This document shows positions 8,668 through 17,558 of a stretch of 34,253 bases of DNA, in pieces. The notes beneath the pieces are model-generated. The model did not search any database, was not told the DNA's origin, and was given only the letters and a program-made list of their open reading frames with translations. The stretch comes from an uncultured Eubacterium sp. (GTDB taxonomy: Bacteria; Bacillota; Clostridia; Lachnospirales; Lachnospiraceae): positions 1 through 34,253 of the forward strand of contig CAJTMV010000043.1 in assembly GCA_910577225.1 (NCBI GenBank), written 5' to 3'. Made by a program: the position numbers and the translations under genes. Every line of letters starts with the position of its first letter. The first letter of the stretch is position 1.

Positions 8668-9957
8668 ATGATAAAGACGTTGCAGAAAAAATTTATAGCG
8701 ACAGCCATGGCAGCCATATCTATATTGCTGCTTGTACTGACTGGTACAATCAATGTGGCAAATGGTCTGATCAGCGCCAGACAAACAGACGAACAGCTTA
8801 AAATGCTGGCAGAGACAGAAAAACTGCTGATGAAACAGCGGGGAACTCCAACAGAATCTGATGATATTCCAGAGAGGTCTTTCCTCTGGCCCAAAGAGAA
8901 GCATGCGTTAAGACAGGGATTGTTCCATCCGCCGATGAATGAAGATATGGCGATGTCGCTGCGTTTTTTTATCGTATGTCTGAATGAACAGAACAAAGCG
9001 ATACGAAAAGATGTCAGCCGGATTGCAGCAGTCAGCGCAGACGAGGCGGTAAGTTACGCAGTACGTGCAGTAAATGCAGGTAAACAGAATGGTTATCTGG
9101 AACATTTTAAATATCAGATTCTGACAGACGCAGAAGCATCCGAAAATAAAACAGTTATTTTTTTAGATGTGTCCGGACAGTTTCTTTCTATAGTGAGAGT
9201 TCTGGTATTATCAATCATTGTGGCAGCAGTGGGATGGCTGTGTATGCTTTTCTTTGTTATGCGGCTGTCGAAAAAAGCAATTCGCCCAATCGCACAAAAT
9301 ATTCAAAAACAAAGACAATTTGTAACGGACGCCGGACATGAGATAAAAACGCCTTTGGCGATTATTCAGGCGAATATCGATGCGATGGAACTGATAAACG
9401 GTGAAAATAAATGGAGCCGTAACATCCGCAGCCAGACGACACGGTTAAGCGGGCTGATGCAAAATCTGCTTACACTGGCAAAAATGGAGGAAGAAAATCT
9501 TGTGCTTACGATGGAACGGTTTTCTCTGAGTATGCTGCTGGAAGAATCCATTTCGTTGTTCGATGAAGCGGCAGCTTTAAAAGATATCCGTGTGGAGCGG
9601 CAGATTGGCAGGGAGATATTTATTTGCGCAAACGAAGAATATATCAGACGTCTTTTGTCAATTTTATTGGATAATGCCGTAAAATATACCAGTCAGAGCG
9701 GTACGATCCGTGTGGTATTGAAAAATGCAGATCATACAGCTATTTTGCAGGTGGAAAACACGTGCGAATGTCTGCCGGAAGTGGATGCAGCGAAGTTATT
9801 TGACCGTTTTTATCGTGGAGACAGTGCAAGAACACAGAAAAATGGCGGTTATGGAATTGGATTATCTGCGGCTTATGCAATTGTAAAAGCGCATCAGGGA
9901 AGCATTTCTGCGAAATATCCGGACGGGCATACGATTGTTTTTACGATTAAAATATAA
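8668..9957 (+). CDS. Sensor histidine kinase
   Basis: 429 aa from ATG 8668; the frame extends upstream without a better ribosome site. A first membrane helix (about 10-32) and a second (about 176-198) enclose an extracellular sensor region of about 140 residues with no motif I recognise. The H box FVTDAGHEIKTPLAII has H224. The ATPase domain has ILLDNAVKYT as N box and GGYGIGLSAAYAI as G2. The G1 box is poorly conserved (QVENTCECLPEVD instead of DxGxG), as in some CprK/CovS-like kinases of Clostridia. Partner of the upstream regulator. Confidence 0.9.
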   Translation: MIKTLQKKFIATAMAAISILLLVLTGTINVANGLISARQTDEQLKMLAETEKLLMKQRGTPTESDDIPERSFLWPKEKHALRQGLFHPPMNEDMAMSLRFFIVCLNEQNKAIRKDVSRIAAVSADEAVSYAVRAVNAGKQNGYLEHFKYQILTDAEASENKTVIFLDVSGQFLSIVRVLVLSIIVAAVGWLCMLFFVMRLSKKAIRPIAQNIQKQRQFVTDAGHEIKTPLAIIQANIDAMELINGENKWSRNIRSQTTRLSGLMQNLLTLAKMEEENLVLTMERFSLSMLLEESISLFDEAAALKDIRVERQIGREIFICANEEYIRRLLSILLDNAVKYTSQSGTIRVVLKNADHTAILQVENTCECLPEVDAAKLFDRFYRGDSARTQKNGGYGIGLSAAYAIVKAHQGSISAKYPDGHTIVFTIKI

Positions 9958-9967
9958 AAATTAAAAA

Positions 9968-10042
9968 TTGTCTGGAAAAGACTTTTGTGAAAGAGGATGT
10001 ATGGACATAATTACAAAAGTTTATTCCGGACAAATCTTTTTT
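9968..10042 (+). terminator. Long hairpin terminator after the sensor kinase
   Basis: Arms 9968-9988 and 10013-10033 pair over 18 of 21 positions (TTGTCTGGAAAAGACTTTTGT versus the complement of the right arm) with a 24-base loop, followed by TCTTTTTT. It separates the two-component system from the VTC operon. Confidence 0.7.
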
Positions 10043-10156
10043 ATTGTGAAAGTATTCTTTTTATGAAATGATTCTTCTTAATATAAGCATCCATGCCAAC
10101 AGATTTTTCACTTCTATCAACGCACACACAATTTTTTCACATTTTTCATACCTTTT

Positions 10157-10189
10157 TCTAAGGTTCATCTAAGCTACGTGATGTAGAAT
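10157..10189 (+). promoter_or_regulatory. PmrA-box-like direct repeat and promoter of the VTC-DUF4956-CotH operon
   Basis: TCTAAG (10157-10162), GTTCA, TCTAAG (10168-10173): two identical hexamers with an 11-bp period, the layout bound by tandem OmpR/PhoB-family dimers (PmrA boxes are hexamer-N5-hexamer). The -10 TAGAAT is at 10184-10189 with 10 bases between; the position of a -35 (AGGTTC, 10161-10166) is covered by the repeat. So activation by an OmpR-type regulator, probably the one at 7980, is likely. The repeat is seen; the regulator assignment is inferred. Confidence 0.65.
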
Positions 10190-10302
10190 CCATACATAAA
10201 ATGAAATAAAAAATGTACTATTTAGGAAACAGCCGTGTGTATTGGAAATGTCCTGACGAATACATGGCTGAATACGTCGAAAAGAACAGGAAAGGAGAGT
10301 CA

Positions 10303-10974
10303 ATGAACTTACGTCACGAATGGAAACATGAAATTAACGCGGCGGATATGATAACGCTTCGTTTACGTCTGCGGGCAGTTATGAAGACAGATGCGCACGC
10401 GGTTATGGGGAAATATGAGGTGCGCAGCCTGTATTTTGACAATGAAGCAGATAAAGTGCTGATGGAAAAAGTCAATGGGGTGGCATATCGCGAAAAGTTC
10501 CGTATTCGATATTATAACAACGATACGACGCGACTGATGCTGGAGAAAAAGAGTAAATACAATTGTCTGGGACATAAACAAACGGCGGCACTTACAACGG
10601 AAGAGGCGCAGGCAATTGCAGACGGGCAGTATCACTGGATGGTGCAAAGCAGACAGGAACTGATACGGGAACTGTATTCAAAAATAAAATCCCAGGGGCT
10701 GCGCGCAAAAACAATCGTTCATTACACAAGAGAACCTTATGTATTCGAGCCGGGAAACGTGCGGGTAACACTGGATTACAATATTCGTACCGGCTATCAC
10801 TGTACGAATTTTTTAAATCCAGACTGCGTAATGATTCCGGCAGGTGAACAGACGGCAGTACTGGAAGTGAAATGGGACGCTTTTTTACCGAATATTATCA
10901 GGGATGTCGTACAGCTGGAAGGAAGGCAGACTGCGGCATTTTCCAAATATCAGGTATGCAGAATGTACGGCTGA
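10303..10974 (+). CDS. VTC-domain protein, polyphosphate polymerase-like
   Basis: 223 aa from ATG 10303, chosen because AGGAGAG (10293-10299) precedes it; the frame upstream to 10213 is probably leader. The VTC tunnel fold shows its basic and acidic residues in order: K8 (RHEWKHEI), R67/R69 (KFRIRYY), E81 and K83 (LEKKSK), R143, D159 (LDYNIRTG), E188 and K190 (LEVKWD), and K215 (FSKYQ). In yeast Vtc4 this fold polymerises ATP gamma-phosphate into polyphosphate. No membrane segment, so it acts at the cytosolic face, likely with the DUF4956 protein. Catalytic activity is inferred from conserved residues. Confidence 0.85.
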   Translation: MNLRHEWKHEINAADMITLRLRLRAVMKTDAHAVMGKYEVRSLYFDNEADKVLMEKVNGVAYREKFRIRYYNNDTTRLMLEKKSKYNCLGHKQTAALTTEEAQAIADGQYHWMVQSRQELIRELYSKIKSQGLRAKTIVHYTREPYVFEPGNVRVTLDYNIRTGYHCTNFLNPDCVMIPAGEQTAVLEVKWDAFLPNIIRDVVQLEGRQTAAFSKYQVCRMYG

Positions 10975-11014
10975 TGATTTACGAATATAAAATTTAGAAA
11001 AGAGGATGCTTCTT

Positions 11015-11686
11015 ATGACGTTTCAGGATATTTTTAAATCAGGTTTTTTAGAAAATGTAACAAGTGTCAGTCTGATCGATATGGGAGTGGCGCTGATTCT
11101 TGCTTTTGGTATCGGGATGTTTATCTTTTTTGTTTATAAAAAGACATTTACCGGAGTGATGTATTCGTCCAGTTTTGGCGTTACGCTGATTGCCATGACA
11201 ATGATTACGACGGTCGTAATTCTGGCGGTGACGTCCAATGTCGTGCTTTCGCTGGGTATGGTTGGCGCGCTGTCTATTGTACGATTCCGGACGGCGATTA
11301 AAGAGCCGCTCGACATTGCATATTTATTCTGGTCGCTGACAGCAGGTATTACACTGGCAGCAGGACTCATTATTCTGGCGCTTGTCGGAAGCCTCGCGAT
11401 TGGTACGATGCTGCTGCTGTTTGTAAATAAAAAATCCTATCGAAATCCGTATATCGTAGTGATCAGCTGCCGTGACTCCAACAGTGAGCAGGAGGCAAAA
11501 GCGTTTTTGCAAAAACAGGTGCAAAGGTGTGTGGTAAAGAGCAAGTCGGTACAAAAAGGTGCTGTCGAGCTGAATATGGAAATCCGGCTGCGGGAAGATC
11601 ATACGGATTTTATGAATGTATTAGCAGAAATGAATGGAATTAACAGTGCCGTTCTGGTAAGTTATAATGGTGAATATATGGGGTAA
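11015..11686 (+). CDS. DUF4956 membrane protein
   Basis: 223 aa. ATG 11015 is preferred over 11006 because AAAGAGG then sits nine bases upstream instead of abutting. About four helices (22-42, 52-72, 74-88 and 103-137) are followed by a cytosolic alpha/beta domain of about 85 residues. The family motif IVRFRTAIKEPLDIAYLFW is at 88-106. DUF4956 proteins are repeatedly found beside VTC-domain and CotH proteins; the role is not established, but channel or scaffold for the polymer is plausible. Confidence 0.85.
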   Translation: MTFQDIFKSGFLENVTSVSLIDMGVALILAFGIGMFIFFVYKKTFTGVMYSSSFGVTLIAMTMITTVVILAVTSNVVLSLGMVGALSIVRFRTAIKEPLDIAYLFWSLTAGITLAAGLIILALVGSLAIGTMLLLFVNKKSYRNPYIVVISCRDSNSEQEAKAFLQKQVQRCVVKSKSVQKGAVELNMEIRLREDHTDFMNVLAEMNGINSAVLVSYNGEYMG

Positions 11687-11701
11687 AAGGCAGGTGAAAC
11701 T

Positions 11702-13516
11702 ATGTCTACAAGCAAACATATTGACAAAATATGCTGCGCTGTGCTGGCGGTTACAATTATGCTGACAGCCGTGTTTGTACATGCCGGACAGTCGGGACTT
11801 GCGGCTGTAACATCTCTGATGGGGTATGAACAACGATTGTTTGACTGGACAAAAGTGCATACGATCGATATCGTAATGGATGATTGGGAAGGCTTTCTGG
11901 ATACATGTGAAAATGAGGAATATGAGCTGTGTGCGGTAGTAATCGATCAGGAGGCATTTAAAAACGTCGGTATCCGGGCAAAGGGAAATACATCGCTTAG
12001 TATGGTATCGCAATACGAAAACGACAGGTATAGCTTCAAAATAGAGTTTGATCATTACGATAATGGCAGGACATATTATGGACTGGATAAGTTAAGCCTT
12101 AATAATATCATTCAGGACCATACGTATATGAAAGACTTTTTGTCTTACCAGATGATGGGATATTTTGGAGTAAACGCACCGCTCTGCAGCTACGTTTCCA
12201 TTACGGTAAACGGAGAAGAATGGGGACTTTATCTGGCTGTGGAAGGTGTAGAGGAAAGTTTTTTAGAACGCAATTTCGGCAGTGATTATGGACAACTGTA
12301 TAAACCAGACAGCATGAACATGGGCGGCGGCCGCGGAAATGGCGGGAAATTTCAGATGGATCGCTTTCAGAAAGATCCGGACGCAGCTGACGGTTCAGAG
12401 TCAGCTGATGGTTCAGAGTCAGCTGATGGTTCAGAGTCAGCTGATGTTCAATGGCCAGACGTGGAAGGGCGACCCGAAGGAAATGAATGGCCGGGAGGGG
12501 GAGAGCTGCCCGAAGGGAATGAATGGCCAGAAGGAGAACTGCCCGAAGGGAATGAATGGCCAGAAGGAGAACTGCCCGAAGGGAAGGAATGGCCAGAAGG
12601 AGAACTGCCCGAAGGGAATGAATGGCCAGGAGGGGGAGAGCTGCCCGAAGGAAATGAATGGCTGGATGATTCAGAAACAGACAGCAGTAAGAATCCATTC
12701 AAAGACAAATTAAAAAATGCTCCTCCGGATGGAAAGGGTCCGGGAAAGAGAAGCGATGATGTATCGTTAATTTATACAGACGATGATCCGGACAGTTACA
12801 ATAATATATTTGAAAACGCCAAAACCAATGTATCAAAGGCAGATCAAAATCGGCTGATCCAGTCGCTGAAATTACTGAATCAGGGAACGAATCTTACAGA
12901 AATAGTTAACATCGATGAAGTAATCCGGTATTTTGTCGTTCACAATTTTGTATGTAATTTTGACAGTTATACAGGATCTATGATCCATAATTATTATTTG
13001 TATGAAGAAAACGGACAGCTGTCAATGATTCCATGGGATTATAATCTTGCGTTTGGGGGATTTCAGTCAGACACAGATGCAGACGGACTGGTGAACTATC
13101 CGATCGATACGCCGGTTTCCGGAGGTACGACAGAATCCCGGCCAATGCTTGCGTGGATATTTAACAATGAGCAGTATACAGAAATGTACCATCAGTACTT
13201 TGCAGAACTGATAGCCGGTTATTTTGACAGCGGTTACTTTACAGAAATGATCGATCAGGTTTATGATATGATTGCACCGTATGTGGAGAGCGATCCGACA
13301 AAATTCTGCACCTATGAACAGTTTGAAAAAGGAGTATCCGTTTTAAAGCAATTTTGTCTGCTCCGTGCAGAGAGTATATCCGGACAGCTGGATGGATCGA
13401 TACCAGCTACTGAAAACGAGCAAAAGGAAAATTCGCAGACGCTGATCGACGCCTCGTCCATTACGATTTCCGATATGGGTTCGATGAATATGAAAATGAA
13501 TAGAAAGAGTAACTGA
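11702..13516 (+). CDS. CotH-family kinase-like protein with acidic tandem-repeat insert
   Basis: 604 aa. A single N-terminal helix (about 10-30) exports or anchors it. The CotH domain starts near residue 55: RAKGNTSL (92-99), SFKIEFDHYD, KLSLNNIIQDHTYMKDFLSY, YLAVEGVEESFLERNFG and GQLYKPD. It resumes after the insert with MIPWDYNLAFGGF (442-454), which holds the metal-binding and catalytic-type Asp/Asn. CotH of Bacillus is a secreted-spore-coat protein kinase. The insert (about 228-340) carries SADGSE repeats and PEGNEWPEGEL repeats. Sixteen bases behind DUF4956, same operon. Confidence 0.88.
   Translation: MSTSKHIDKICCAVLAVTIMLTAVFVHAGQSGLAAVTSLMGYEQRLFDWTKVHTIDIVMDDWEGFLDTCENEEYELCAVVIDQEAFKNVGIRAKGNTSLSMVSQYENDRYSFKIEFDHYDNGRTYYGLDKLSLNNIIQDHTYMKDFLSYQMMGYFGVNAPLCSYVSITVNGEEWGLYLAVEGVEESFLERNFGSDYGQLYKPDSMNMGGGRGNGGKFQMDRFQKDPDAADGSESADGSESADGSESADVQWPDVEGRPEGNEWPGGGELPEGNEWPEGELPEGNEWPEGELPEGKEWPEGELPEGNEWPGGGELPEGNEWLDDSETDSSKNPFKDKLKNAPPDGKGPGKRSDDVSLIYTDDDPDSYNNIFENAKTNVSKADQNRLIQSLKLLNQGTNLTEIVNIDEVIRYFVVHNFVCNFDSYTGSMIHNYYLYEENGQLSMIPWDYNLAFGGFQSDTDADGLVNYPIDTPVSGGTTESRPMLAWIFNNEQYTEMYHQYFAELIAGYFDSGYFTEMIDQVYDMIAPYVESDPTKFCTYEQFEKGVSVLKQFCLLRAESISGQLDGSIPATENEQKENSQTLIDASSITISDMGSMNMKMNRKSN
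12386..12661 (+). repeat. Two in-frame minisatellites within the CotH gene
   Basis: 12386-12448 holds about three and a half copies of an 18-bp unit encoding GSESAD. 12473-12661 holds six copies of a 33-36-bp unit encoding PEGNEWPEGEL or PEGNEWPGGGEL. The unit lengths are multiples of three, so copy-number changes keep the frame. The product is strongly acidic and proline/tryptophan-containing. Nothing separates units like a CRISPR spacer. Confidence 0.9.
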
Positions 13517-13561
13517 ATCCGAAAAATAACAGTTAACGACGTATATTGGACTTGTCAAACT

Positions 13562-13601
13562 GGGCATCTCGTGCATATTGCATGAGATGCCCGGATTTTT
13601 T
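13562..13601 (+). terminator. Terminator of the VTC-CotH operon
   Basis: Stem GGGCATCTCGTGCA (13562-13575) / TGCATGAGATGCCC with one G-T wobble and a tight TAT loop, then GGATTTTTT. It lies 45 bases after the CotH stop. Confidence 0.88.
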
Positions 13602-13660
13602 GATAGAGAAATTTTTCTAATCGTTTCATTGTCTTTCCTAAATTCTGGTGTTTTAAATAC

Positions 13661-13689
13661 TTGAGTTCTGGATACATTATTGCTATAAT
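13661..13689 (+). promoter_or_regulatory. Sigma-A-type promoter of the sortase gene
   Basis: TTGAGT (13661-13666), 17 bases, TATAAT (13684-13689). It follows the terminator at 13601 and precedes the sortase start by 65 bases. Its presence argues against starting the protein at the upstream frame opening at 13661. Confidence 0.75.
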
Positions 13690-13753
13690 TAAAAAAGCAG
13701 TAAACATTAATATGCAATATGTCGATATTCATAATAAAAACAAAGGATTGTTT

Positions 13754-15472
13754 ATGAAGTGGAATACAGAATGGGTTGATCTGCAAAATATAGAACATAT
13801 GGTCGCAGAATGCTGGCGAATGGGTGAGTATCAGCTGGAGAAATATGTCCAAAAGCTGTCAAAGCAACAGGATCTGATATTTGCAGGAGAGCTTGGACTT
13901 GGATTTCTGGAGATGCTGCGTAAATCGGTGGAAGAGGAAAAGCCTGTTGACTGGGCAAAGCTCCAGAGGGATATCCATTTAATGCAGGAACTGATCAGGG
14001 ATGGACAGGCACAGTATGATCTGTACTGGAAGAGCCAGTATCAGGAACTGACGGCAGATCCAAACGCTTATTTTGGCACTGAATTCGGCAGGGCATTTAC
14101 AGAGCAGATTGCAGCAAAGCTGGAATTAAATATCAGCGAAGAGCAGAGAATGCTTCAGCACGATATCAGTAAGATTCAGAAAATATGTTCTTCCTTTAAC
14201 TGGGATGACGAGGAAAAGGCTAAAAAGGCGCTGTTTCTTTTAACAAGGGATGAAAAATATTATTTTTCCAGCTGGTTAGGGGATGCTTTTATTAATGTGC
14301 TGCAACAACGTTATGGTAAAAAGGAGGAAGAGGAGGAGTCAGAGTTTCAAATACAGCCAGAAGCAGCAGCTGTAAATAAGTTTTCATTCAAGGTTAAGAT
14401 AGCCTGGATGCTGTTTATCGGTATTGCAGCCGGAATTATTGCATTTTTACTGTATATGCAGGCGGATGGCGGCCGCGGCAGAGAAAAGCTGCAACAGCTG
14501 TTATCGCAGATACTGTCGTCGGAATACAAAGAAAATACGGACGTGGCCCAAAATGCCGACGGGATAGAGGACAAATATACGCTGGATACCGGAGGAGAGA
14601 TCGCAGCGGACTGGAACGGGCAGTCAGTCAAAACCGCACCAGGTGCAGATCACAGGAATACGGACGTGAAGGCTGCGGATGGACGGAACGTGCCTGCCGC
14701 AGAGGAACAAGCTGCGTCTGACGCTGGGGAAGATACAGTGGACAGCTACGGAACAGGCGAAACGAACAGTATCGGACAGTCCGCGAATCAAAATCCGGCG
14801 AAAAGTACAAACACGCATATACCAGATAAAAATACAGCCAACACGGGATCGGCAAATGGAAAACATACGGAGGCTTTGAAGATTTTGCCGCAGTATGAGT
14901 CATTTCACGAGCAATATCCGGATCTGTTTGGATGGCTGAAAATTCCAGGCACACGGATCGATCATCCGGTGATGCAGTCGGATGATGAAAAACGCGGGGA
15001 AAGATATTACTATCTGCACCGTGATTACACAGGAAGACAGATGGAAGCAGGATCATTGTTTGTAGAAACTGCGAGCAGTTGTTTTCCACAGGATAAAAAT
15101 ACAGTTATATACGGGCACAATATGAGCAATGGACAAGGATTCGGGATATTGGAAAACTATAAAGAGCCTGATTTTTTTAAAAATCATCCGCTGATTCAAT
15201 ATGATACCATATATGAAACCGGAACCTGGCAGATTGCGGCAGTGATCATTACCCGAATTCTGTATCAGGATGAGGAAGGTTTTCGGTATTATCGATTTTA
15301 TAATTATGATTCAGAACAGGAATTTGAGGAGTGCATGAGGTTTGTAAAAGAGAATCAGCTGTATGATACAGGCAGCCAGCTGCAGTATGGAGATCAGATT
15401 TTGATGTTATCAACCTGCGAATATTCAAAGCCGAACGGACGACTCGTCGTTGTGGCAAAAAAGGTTGAATAA
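13754..15472 (+). CDS. Class B sortase with long cytosolic N-terminal region
   Basis: 572 aa from ATG 13754 (AAAGGAT at 13742-13748). Residues 1-200 are helical and charged with no recognised domain. One membrane helix lies at about 211-235, then a low-complexity extracellular linker to about 378, then the sortase domain to the end. Catalytic residues: H455 in TVIYGHNM, C555 in LMLSTCEYS and R563 in NGRLVV. The spacing and the FGILENYKEPDFFKNHP helix fit class B. Ordinary SrtB proteins are about 230-260 aa with only a short N-terminal anchor, so this is more than double. The next gene starts 76 bases on; its product has no visible sorting signal. Confidence 0.88.
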   Translation: MKWNTEWVDLQNIEHMVAECWRMGEYQLEKYVQKLSKQQDLIFAGELGLGFLEMLRKSVEEEKPVDWAKLQRDIHLMQELIRDGQAQYDLYWKSQYQELTADPNAYFGTEFGRAFTEQIAAKLELNISEEQRMLQHDISKIQKICSSFNWDDEEKAKKALFLLTRDEKYYFSSWLGDAFINVLQQRYGKKEEEEESEFQIQPEAAAVNKFSFKVKIAWMLFIGIAAGIIAFLLYMQADGGRGREKLQQLLSQILSSEYKENTDVAQNADGIEDKYTLDTGGEIAADWNGQSVKTAPGADHRNTDVKAADGRNVPAAEEQAASDAGEDTVDSYGTGETNSIGQSANQNPAKSTNTHIPDKNTANTGSANGKHTEALKILPQYESFHEQYPDLFGWLKIPGTRIDHPVMQSDDEKRGERYYYLHRDYTGRQMEAGSLFVETASSCFPQDKNTVIYGHNMSNGQGFGILENYKEPDFFKNHPLIQYDTIYETGTWQIAAVIITRILYQDEEGFRYYRFYNYDSEQEFEECMRFVKENQLYDTGSQLQYGDQILMLSTCEYSKPNGRLVVVAKKVE

Positions 15473-15548
15473 AAAAGCATACCATCGATGTTACTGGCAG
15501 TTTATTGGTATAGAAAAGCAGAATCATGAAATTCGGAAAGGAGATATC

Positions 15549-17558
15549 ATGAATTTATCTTACAAAAAAAGACAATCATTTATTATTTCAGTATCTATGT
15601 TTTTTGTAGTGATGGCGGCATTTATTTTCAGTATGAATCGGACGCAGACGAATGCCGCGTCGCAGGGCATTAATGCCAGATACCGCACCCAGCAGGAAAT
15701 TCGCAATTATGTGGCTACCAATGGAGCGACTATGAACGATACGTTCACTTTTACAGCGAATCCATTTACCGAGCTGCCTTATGAACCGGGCAGATTGTCA
15801 GATTCAACAGAGCAGTCTGCGCTGAGTATGTTAAAACAGATTCGCTATATAGCTGGTATTTCAGACGATATATCCATATCTGCCAAATATTGCGAGTATG
15901 CGCAGGCAGCTGCATTTGTCAATTATCTGAACGGACAGGTGTCACACAATCCGAACCGGCCGTATTCAATTGGAAATACGTTATATCAGACGGCGCTGGA
16001 AGGAGCGTCAGGTTCCAATAATTCCTGGGCATCCTGGGGCAGCCGGAGTCTGAATGAAACGATTGTAAAGTCATGGATGGGCAATGCGGATACTGCGGAT
16101 ATTTCCACTCTGGAAGAACGCAGACGCCTGTTAAATCCATTGATGAAGCAGACCGGATTTGGTGTTGTCAGCGGACTGAAAGGTACGTTCAGCAGCGTTT
16201 ATGTGGCTGATACGAATAATACAATGGCATATGAGTCTGGTATTGCATGGCCTGCAAGAACAATGCCGGTTGAATATTTTGCAGAGAACTATCCATGGAG
16301 CTATAGTGTAGGACATACGGTAAATGCCAATGATATTCACGTAACCCTTACAAGATTCAGAGATTATAAGACCTGGCGTTTTTCTACCGCTTCGGCAGAC
16401 GGAGATTTTTACGTTAGTAATAACTCTTATGGACAGACTGGGTGCATTATTTTCCGTCCGACGCTGAACAGTCTCGATGATTACAGAAATGGAGATTCGT
16501 TCCAGGTAACGATTACAGGAGCGGGAAGCGTAATTTCTTATAATGTGGATTTCTTTAATCTTGGTCTGCCAAAAGTTACATATACGGTTTCTTTTAACAG
16601 TGACGGGGGAAGCAGCGTATCACCGATTGTAGTAAATGAACTGGGAACAATTACTCCATTGCCAACGCCTGTAAAAACAAACGCGCAGTTCCTGGGATGG
16701 TATACCTCTCCGAATGGACAGGGCAGCAAACTGACCGAAACGACGCCGATCAGCCGTAATACGACATATTATGCATACTGGGGTAATAATAAGGCGTTAA
16801 CAGGACTTTCTGTCGTTTATAACGGGTTAAAATACGCCGGAGCAAATGTTTCTGACGGACTCGTAGTAAGTGCAAATTATTCGAATGGAACTTCTGAAAG
16901 AGTATATGGTTTTTCTGTATCACAGCGTACGCTGACGACAGGTACCAACCGTATTCTTGTAACTTATAGTGGAATAACGGAAACGATTTATGTGGTTGTA
17001 GGCGAAGCGACAAGCGAAGTTCCGGACCCTGCGCCGGGAAATAACCAGGTATTTTATGAAATTTTCTTCCATCCGAATGGAGGAACAAATCTGAATTATC
17101 AGAAAATATCGCTGGCACAGGGTGATGAGATCGACGCGCTTCCAACAGTAGAGCGTGCGAATTACAGATTTAAAGGCTGGTATACAAAAGCGTCCGGCGG
17201 AAGAAAAGTAAGTAAATCAACAATACCGAATGGAGAGTGCGTACTGTACGCACAATGGGTAAGAATTACAAAACCGCAGAAATGTGCGGTACCGTCTTTT
17301 GCTTCTAATGAAAACGGACAGCTCAAGGTAAAAATTGACGCGATAACAGGAGCGGAAGGATATGAGATCTCTTACTCGACAAATAAGGATTTTTCGTCAA
17401 ATGCGAAAAAAGTATCTACTTATTATACGACAAAGACGATCAAAAATCTGCAAAGAGGAAAGATTTACTATGTAAGAGTACGCGCTTATAAAGTAGATTC
17501 CATGGGACGGAAACTTTATGGAAAATATAGCGCGGCCAGAGGCGTAAAAGTTGCCTGA
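15549..17558 (+). CDS. Secreted CAP-domain protein with InlB-type and Fn3 repeats
   Basis: 669 aa from ATG 15549, behind AGGAGATATC. Signal sequence about 5-37 with likely cleavage after TNAA. A CAP/SCP-like domain covers about 82-223 (LKQIRYIAGISDDISISAKY, AAAFVNYLNGQVSHNP, then LLNPLMKQTGFGVV and VADTN). A beta-rich segment covers 222-337, the first InlB_B repeat 345-412 (FNSDGGSSV, FLGWYTSPNG, YAYW), an Ig-like segment 415-487, a second InlB_B repeat 502-572 (FHPNGGT, FKGWYTKASGG, YAQW) and an Fn3-like domain 575-669. It ends KGVKVA-like with no LPXTG/NPXTG motif or C-terminal anchor, so it appears released or held non-covalently. Confidence 0.85.
   Translation: MNLSYKKRQSFIISVSMFFVVMAAFIFSMNRTQTNAASQGINARYRTQQEIRNYVATNGATMNDTFTFTANPFTELPYEPGRLSDSTEQSALSMLKQIRYIAGISDDISISAKYCEYAQAAAFVNYLNGQVSHNPNRPYSIGNTLYQTALEGASGSNNSWASWGSRSLNETIVKSWMGNADTADISTLEERRRLLNPLMKQTGFGVVSGLKGTFSSVYVADTNNTMAYESGIAWPARTMPVEYFAENYPWSYSVGHTVNANDIHVTLTRFRDYKTWRFSTASADGDFYVSNNSYGQTGCIIFRPTLNSLDDYRNGDSFQVTITGAGSVISYNVDFFNLGLPKVTYTVSFNSDGGSSVSPIVVNELGTITPLPTPVKTNAQFLGWYTSPNGQGSKLTETTPISRNTTYYAYWGNNKALTGLSVVYNGLKYAGANVSDGLVVSANYSNGTSERVYGFSVSQRTLTTGTNRILVTYSGITETIYVVVGEATSEVPDPAPGNNQVFYEIFFHPNGGTNLNYQKISLAQGDEIDALPTVERANYRFKGWYTKASGGRKVSKSTIPNGECVLYAQWVRITKPQKCAVPSFASNENGQLKVKIDAITGAEGYEISYSTNKDFSSNAKKVSTYYTTKTIKNLQRGKIYYVRVRAYKVDSMGRKLYGKYSAARGVKVA

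Noticed and set aside
8344..8996. Two long minus-strand open frames over the regulator/kinase junction
   Set aside because: Antisense to genes with complete conserved motifs; no start signals.
10213..10302. N-terminal 30-residue extension of the VTC protein
   Set aside because: Begins close to the likely start of transcription without a ribosome site; ATG 10303 has AGGAGAG and starts at the conserved RHEWKHEI motif.
12386..12661. CRISPR array
   Set aside because: Units are directly adjacent, multiples of three and in frame; no unique spacers or cas genes.
12448..12708. Minus-strand open frames rich in HSFPSGSSPSG and similar across the CotH repeats
   Set aside because: Antisense shadows of the tandem repeat; no ribosome site, and the plus frame carries the CotH domain.
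14628..15089. Minus-strand 153-aa open frame in the sortase gene
   Set aside because: Antisense to the sortase linker and catalytic domain; low-complexity composition.
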